From an uncultured Alphaproteobacteria bacterium (GTDB lineage Bacteria > Pseudomonadota > Alphaproteobacteria > Caulobacterales > Parvularculaceae): DNA of 42,794 nucleotides. Shown here in pieces: positions 40,341 through 42,794 of this stretch. The translations under genes and the position numbers were made by a program. How positions within the stretch are numbered: position 1 is the first letter of the stretch; each line of letters opens with the position of its first letter. The notes beneath the pieces were generated by a model. The model did no database searches. It saw nothing but the letters and a program-made list of their open reading frames with translations, and was not told where the DNA came from. The DNA lies in assembly GCA_902826095.1 (NCBI GenBank), contig CADEDN010000029.1, forward strand, positions 1-42,794, given 5' to 3'.

Positions 40341-40404
40341 GTTTTCTCTCTTGAAGAGGTCCCGGAAACCGCAACATCATGAGTCTTCTTCAACGCAACT
40401 TGGT
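40333..40404. repeat. Dispersed 72-bp intergenic repeat, copy 2
   Basis: It matches 47-118 in the same orientation and length. Here it is joined to the long hairpin at 40278-40340 and followed by a CTCACCCTGCC...GGTGAG element (about 40438-40486). The whole gene-free stretch 40198-40499 is made of such elements. Confidence 0.88.
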
Positions 40405-40499
40405 GTAACGAGAGATTTCCACGTGCTGACGCGCGCTCACCCTGCCGTCGGACGCATGGTCCGACCCCGCAAGCGGGAGAAGGTGAGACGCCGTTCCTC

Positions 40500-42794
40500 C
40501 TATAGATCGCTCATCTGCTTGACTTCGATCGGTCCGAGATTGAGCGAGGCGATCCCCGCTTCGATCTTCGCGCGATCGCCGACGATCACAAAGACGAGGC
40601 TTTCCGGGTGCACGGCCTCGGCGGCGGCCGCCTTCATGTCGGCGAGCGAGAGCGCTTCATATTGCGTCTTGAGGCTTGTCGGATAATCCCACGGGCGTCC
40701 GAAGCGGTTCGAACTCGCGAGGCTTCCAAGCACGTCGCCGGAGGTTTCAAAGGATCCCGGCAGCGAGCGCGTGTTGTTGTCGATCGTCCGCTTCAATTCC
40801 TCCGCCGTCGCCGGCTTTGTCGTCTTGTAGGCGCTGATCTCTTTCAAAATCTCGGCGAGCGATTCCTTCGTCTTGTCGGTCTGCACCGGCGCGTAGACGA
40901 GATAGGGGCGCTGGCCGCGCGCGTCCTGGAAGAAAGTGTAGGCGCCATAGGCCCAGCCCTTGTCCTCGCGAAGGTTCATGTTGACGCGCGCGGTGAACTG
41001 GCCGCCGAGTATGTCGTTCATCGCATTGAGGGCGACGTTGTTCGGCGCCCCGGTCGGCGGCGCGACGTGCCCGGCGAGAATGAGCGATTGCGGGGAATTC
41101 GGCTTGTCGACGATGATGACGCGGCCCTTCGCCGGCCGCGTCACCTCGGCGATGTTCTTCTTCGGAACCGCGCCCGACGGCGCCTTCCAGTCGCCGAACG
41201 CCTTCTCAAGCGCCGGCTTCATCTCCGCCATCGTCGCATCGCCAGCGACGAAGATCGTCGCGTTGTCGGGCCGGAGCCAGGTTTGATGGAACGCCGCAAG
41301 ATCGTCGCGCGTCAGCGATTTCACGGATTCGATGGTGCCCGAGCCGGTGAAAGGAACGCCATAGGCGTGGCCCTCGCCATACATGACCGGCGGCAGCAGG
41401 CGCAGCGCCAGCTGCACGGGATTGGCCTTTTCCTGCTCGATGCCGGCGATCCAGCGATCGCGCAGCTTGTCCATTTCGCCCTGGTCGAACGCCGGATTGC
41501 GGATGACGTCCGCCATGATGTCGAGCGAGGGGGCGAGATTCGATTTCAGCGCCGACAAAGCGACGCCCGTCATGTCGAGATTGGAATTGACGCCAAGCGT
41601 CGCGCCAAGGCCCTCGAGCTCTTCGGCGATCTTCAGCGCCGTGCGGCGCTTGGTCCCTTCATCAAGCATCGAGCCGGCGAAGGACGCCGTTCCGAGCTTT
41701 GCCCCGACCGCGTCCGACGCGTAGCCCGCGTCAAACTGCATGGCGATGTTGACGACCGGCACGGTCGGGCGATTGGCAAGGACGATCCTGACGCCGTTGG
41801 CGAGCGTTGCTTCCTCGACCGCCGGGAAGGTCAGATCGGGCGAGGTCGGCACGAGCGGCAGGCCGGCGGCGCGATCGACCGTCGAAGCCTTCGTCGTATG
41901 CTCCGCATAGGGAAGAACGGTCAGCTGGTAATAGCCGGCGTTCATCGTCGCGCGCGCGGCGGCCAGCACTTCCTTCGGCGTCGCCGATTTCAGCCAGTCC
42001 AATTGCTTGACGATGAAGCCCGGATCGCCCGCATAGAGCGCGCCTTCGGCGAGCGTCACCGCCTTGCCGCCGAAGCCGCCGACTTTCTCAAGGCCCCTTA
42101 GAACGCCCGCCTCGATCGAAGTTTGCGCGCGCTTCAATTCCGCCGGCGTCGGACCCTTGGCGAGAAATTCGGCGACGACTTTTTCCATTTCAGCTTCGAC
42201 TTTGGCGGGATCGACGCCGGTCTTCGGGTCAAGCGTCACCGAATAGAAGCTGAGGAGTTCATGCTCTTGAAGCTGCGCCGTCGCCGATGTCGCCAGTTCA
42301 AGATCATAAACGAGGCGCTGGTAAAGCCTTGATGTCTTGCCGCCGCCGAGCGCTTCGGCCGCGAGCGTCAGCAGCACTGCGTCTTTGGTGGTGCGGCCGG
42401 GCGCGACCCAATTGCGGTCGATTTTCACCTGCGGCACGCGGTCATACATGATCTCGCGCTTCGAAAAGGCGAGCTTTGGCGCGTTTCCTTCGGCGCGCGT
42501 CAACGGCGGGCCGGCGTCGATGTCGCCGAAATATTTCTCGGCCTTCTCGCGCGCGGTCTTGGCGTCGATGTCGCCGGCGAGAACGAGCACCGCGTTCGCC
42601 GCGCCGTAATAGTCCTTGAACCAGGTCTTCACCGTCTCAAGATCGGCGGCGTTCAAATCCTCCATCGAGCCGATGGTCGAATGCGCATAAGGATGGCCGG
42701 CGGGGAGAAGCCCGGCGAGCGTTGGATATTCCATGCGGCCATAGGGCTGGTTGTCGCCCTGGCGCTTTTCGTTCTGGACGACGCCGCGCTGCTC
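40500..42794 (-). CDS. M16 family metallopeptidase (5' end outside the window)
   Basis: The 764 visible residues are the C-terminal part of a two-domain insulinase/pitrilysin-like protein; the window edge cuts off the N-terminal part with the expected HxxEH zinc motif. The visible start EQRGVVQNEKRQGDNQPYG is the conserved region just after the catalytic motif, with NAVLVLAGDID, and the second half (about 290-764) is the inactive-domain repeat with TLANGVRIVLANRPTVPVV, GSMLDEGTKRR, and NMNLREDKGWAYGAYTF. It ends VKQMSDL. It is probably exported and degrades peptides; the signal peptide is not visible. Confidence 0.92.
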   Translation of the reverse strand, partial: EQRGVVQNEKRQGDNQPYGRMEYPTLAGLLPAGHPYAHSTIGSMEDLNAADLETVKTWFKDYYGAANAVLVLAGDIDAKTAREKAEKYFGDIDAGPPLTRAEGNAPKLAFSKREIMYDRVPQVKIDRNWVAPGRTTKDAVLLTLAAEALGGGKTSRLYQRLVYDLELATSATAQLQEHELLSFYSVTLDPKTGVDPAKVEAEMEKVVAEFLAKGPTPAELKRAQTSIEAGVLRGLEKVGGFGGKAVTLAEGALYAGDPGFIVKQLDWLKSATPKEVLAAARATMNAGYYQLTVLPYAEHTTKASTVDRAAGLPLVPTSPDLTFPAVEEATLANGVRIVLANRPTVPVVNIAMQFDAGYASDAVGAKLGTASFAGSMLDEGTKRRTALKIAEELEGLGATLGVNSNLDMTGVALSALKSNLAPSLDIMADVIRNPAFDQGEMDKLRDRWIAGIEQEKANPVQLALRLLPPVMYGEGHAYGVPFTGSGTIESVKSLTRDDLAAFHQTWLRPDNATIFVAGDATMAEMKPALEKAFGDWKAPSGAVPKKNIAEVTRPAKGRVIIVDKPNSPQSLILAGHVAPPTGAPNNVALNAMNDILGGQFTARVNMNLREDKGWAYGAYTFFQDARGQRPYLVYAPVQTDKTKESLAEILKEISAYKTTKPATAEELKRTIDNNTRSLPGSFETSGDVLGSLASSNRFGRPWDYPTSLKTQYEALSLADMKAAAAEAVHPESLVFVIVGDRAKIEAGIASLNLGPIEVKQMSDL

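Noticed and set aside
40608-42101. Plus-strand open frame of 497 codons within the M16 gene
   Set aside because: It is a GC-driven shadow of a clear peptidase gene.

Overview
The window is GC-rich bacterial chromosome with tightly packed genes. Gene content and order point to an alphaproteobacterium: ftsY next to yciB/ispZ, rsmI-yraN-BON protein-gshB, tsaD beside hemD-mitofilin-hemY, an MmcB-family protein, a TIGR02281-type retropepsin and a UPF0386 protein. A GAAC-N7-GAAC box, the reverse complement of the alphaproteobacterial LexA operator, fits this. I would guess a Parvularculales- or Hyphomonadales-like lineage, but the sequence alone does not settle the genus. No rRNA, tRNA, CRISPR array, phage or insertion sequence is visible.

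Layout. 1-332 is non-coding and carries interspersed repeats. 333-5879: TauE/SafE permease, exonuclease III, class V aminotransferase, TrmH-type RNA methyltransferase, MarR regulator, NUDIX hydrolase and YciB. 6044-15277 is mainly a minus-strand housekeeping run: ftsY, mtaB, lptG, lptF, a GT4 glycosyltransferase, gshB, a BON lipoprotein, yraN and rsmI. A tiny histone-like gene sits inside it on the plus strand. 15384-19310: LpoA-like lipoprotein and a hypothetical secreted protein, then hemW and rdgB on the other strand. 19535-20644 is a small operon of two microproteins, a DUF2975 membrane protein and a Cro/C1-type regulator. 20663-24269: a PhnB-like protein, rlmN, arfB and argG. 24467-27212 is a periplasmic redox cluster (di-heme peroxidase lipoprotein, Tat-exported metallophosphoesterase, monoheme cytochrome c) behind a perfect FNR/FixK-type box. 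27483-33093: a small membrane protein, gpsA, an apparently inserted block (TetR, microprotein, TetR, alpha/beta-hydrolase lipoprotein) and tsaD. 33214-38273: hemD, mitofilin-like protein, hemY, dapB and retropepsin. 38421-40197: mmcB, a SnoaL-like gene and a nucleotidyltransferase-like gene in a 4-nt-overlapping operon with a LexA box at the start, then UPF0386. 40500 to the end is a 5'-truncated M16 peptidase.

The most unusual structure is a family of heptanucleotide tandem repeats at five gene junctions (tauE/xth, ftsY/yciB, lptG/mtaB, rlmN/arfB, tsaD/hemD). Unit sequences differ between loci (CCCTAAT/CCCCAGT, GCCTATT, GCAACCT) but the design is shared. A C-rich array runs up to, or within a few bases of, a start codon where a Shine-Dalgarno would be. 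At four of the five loci it is paired with a complementary G-rich array, which twice supplies the stop codon of the upstream gene. They resemble the heptameric STRR repeats known from cyanobacteria. Two other dispersed hairpin families are also present.

Other regulatory signals include double palindromes at the start of the second TetR gene, twin ATCGTTTTTCGA boxes before the DUF2975 operon, a near-consensus sigma-70 promoter before the second microprotein, and three intrinsic terminators.
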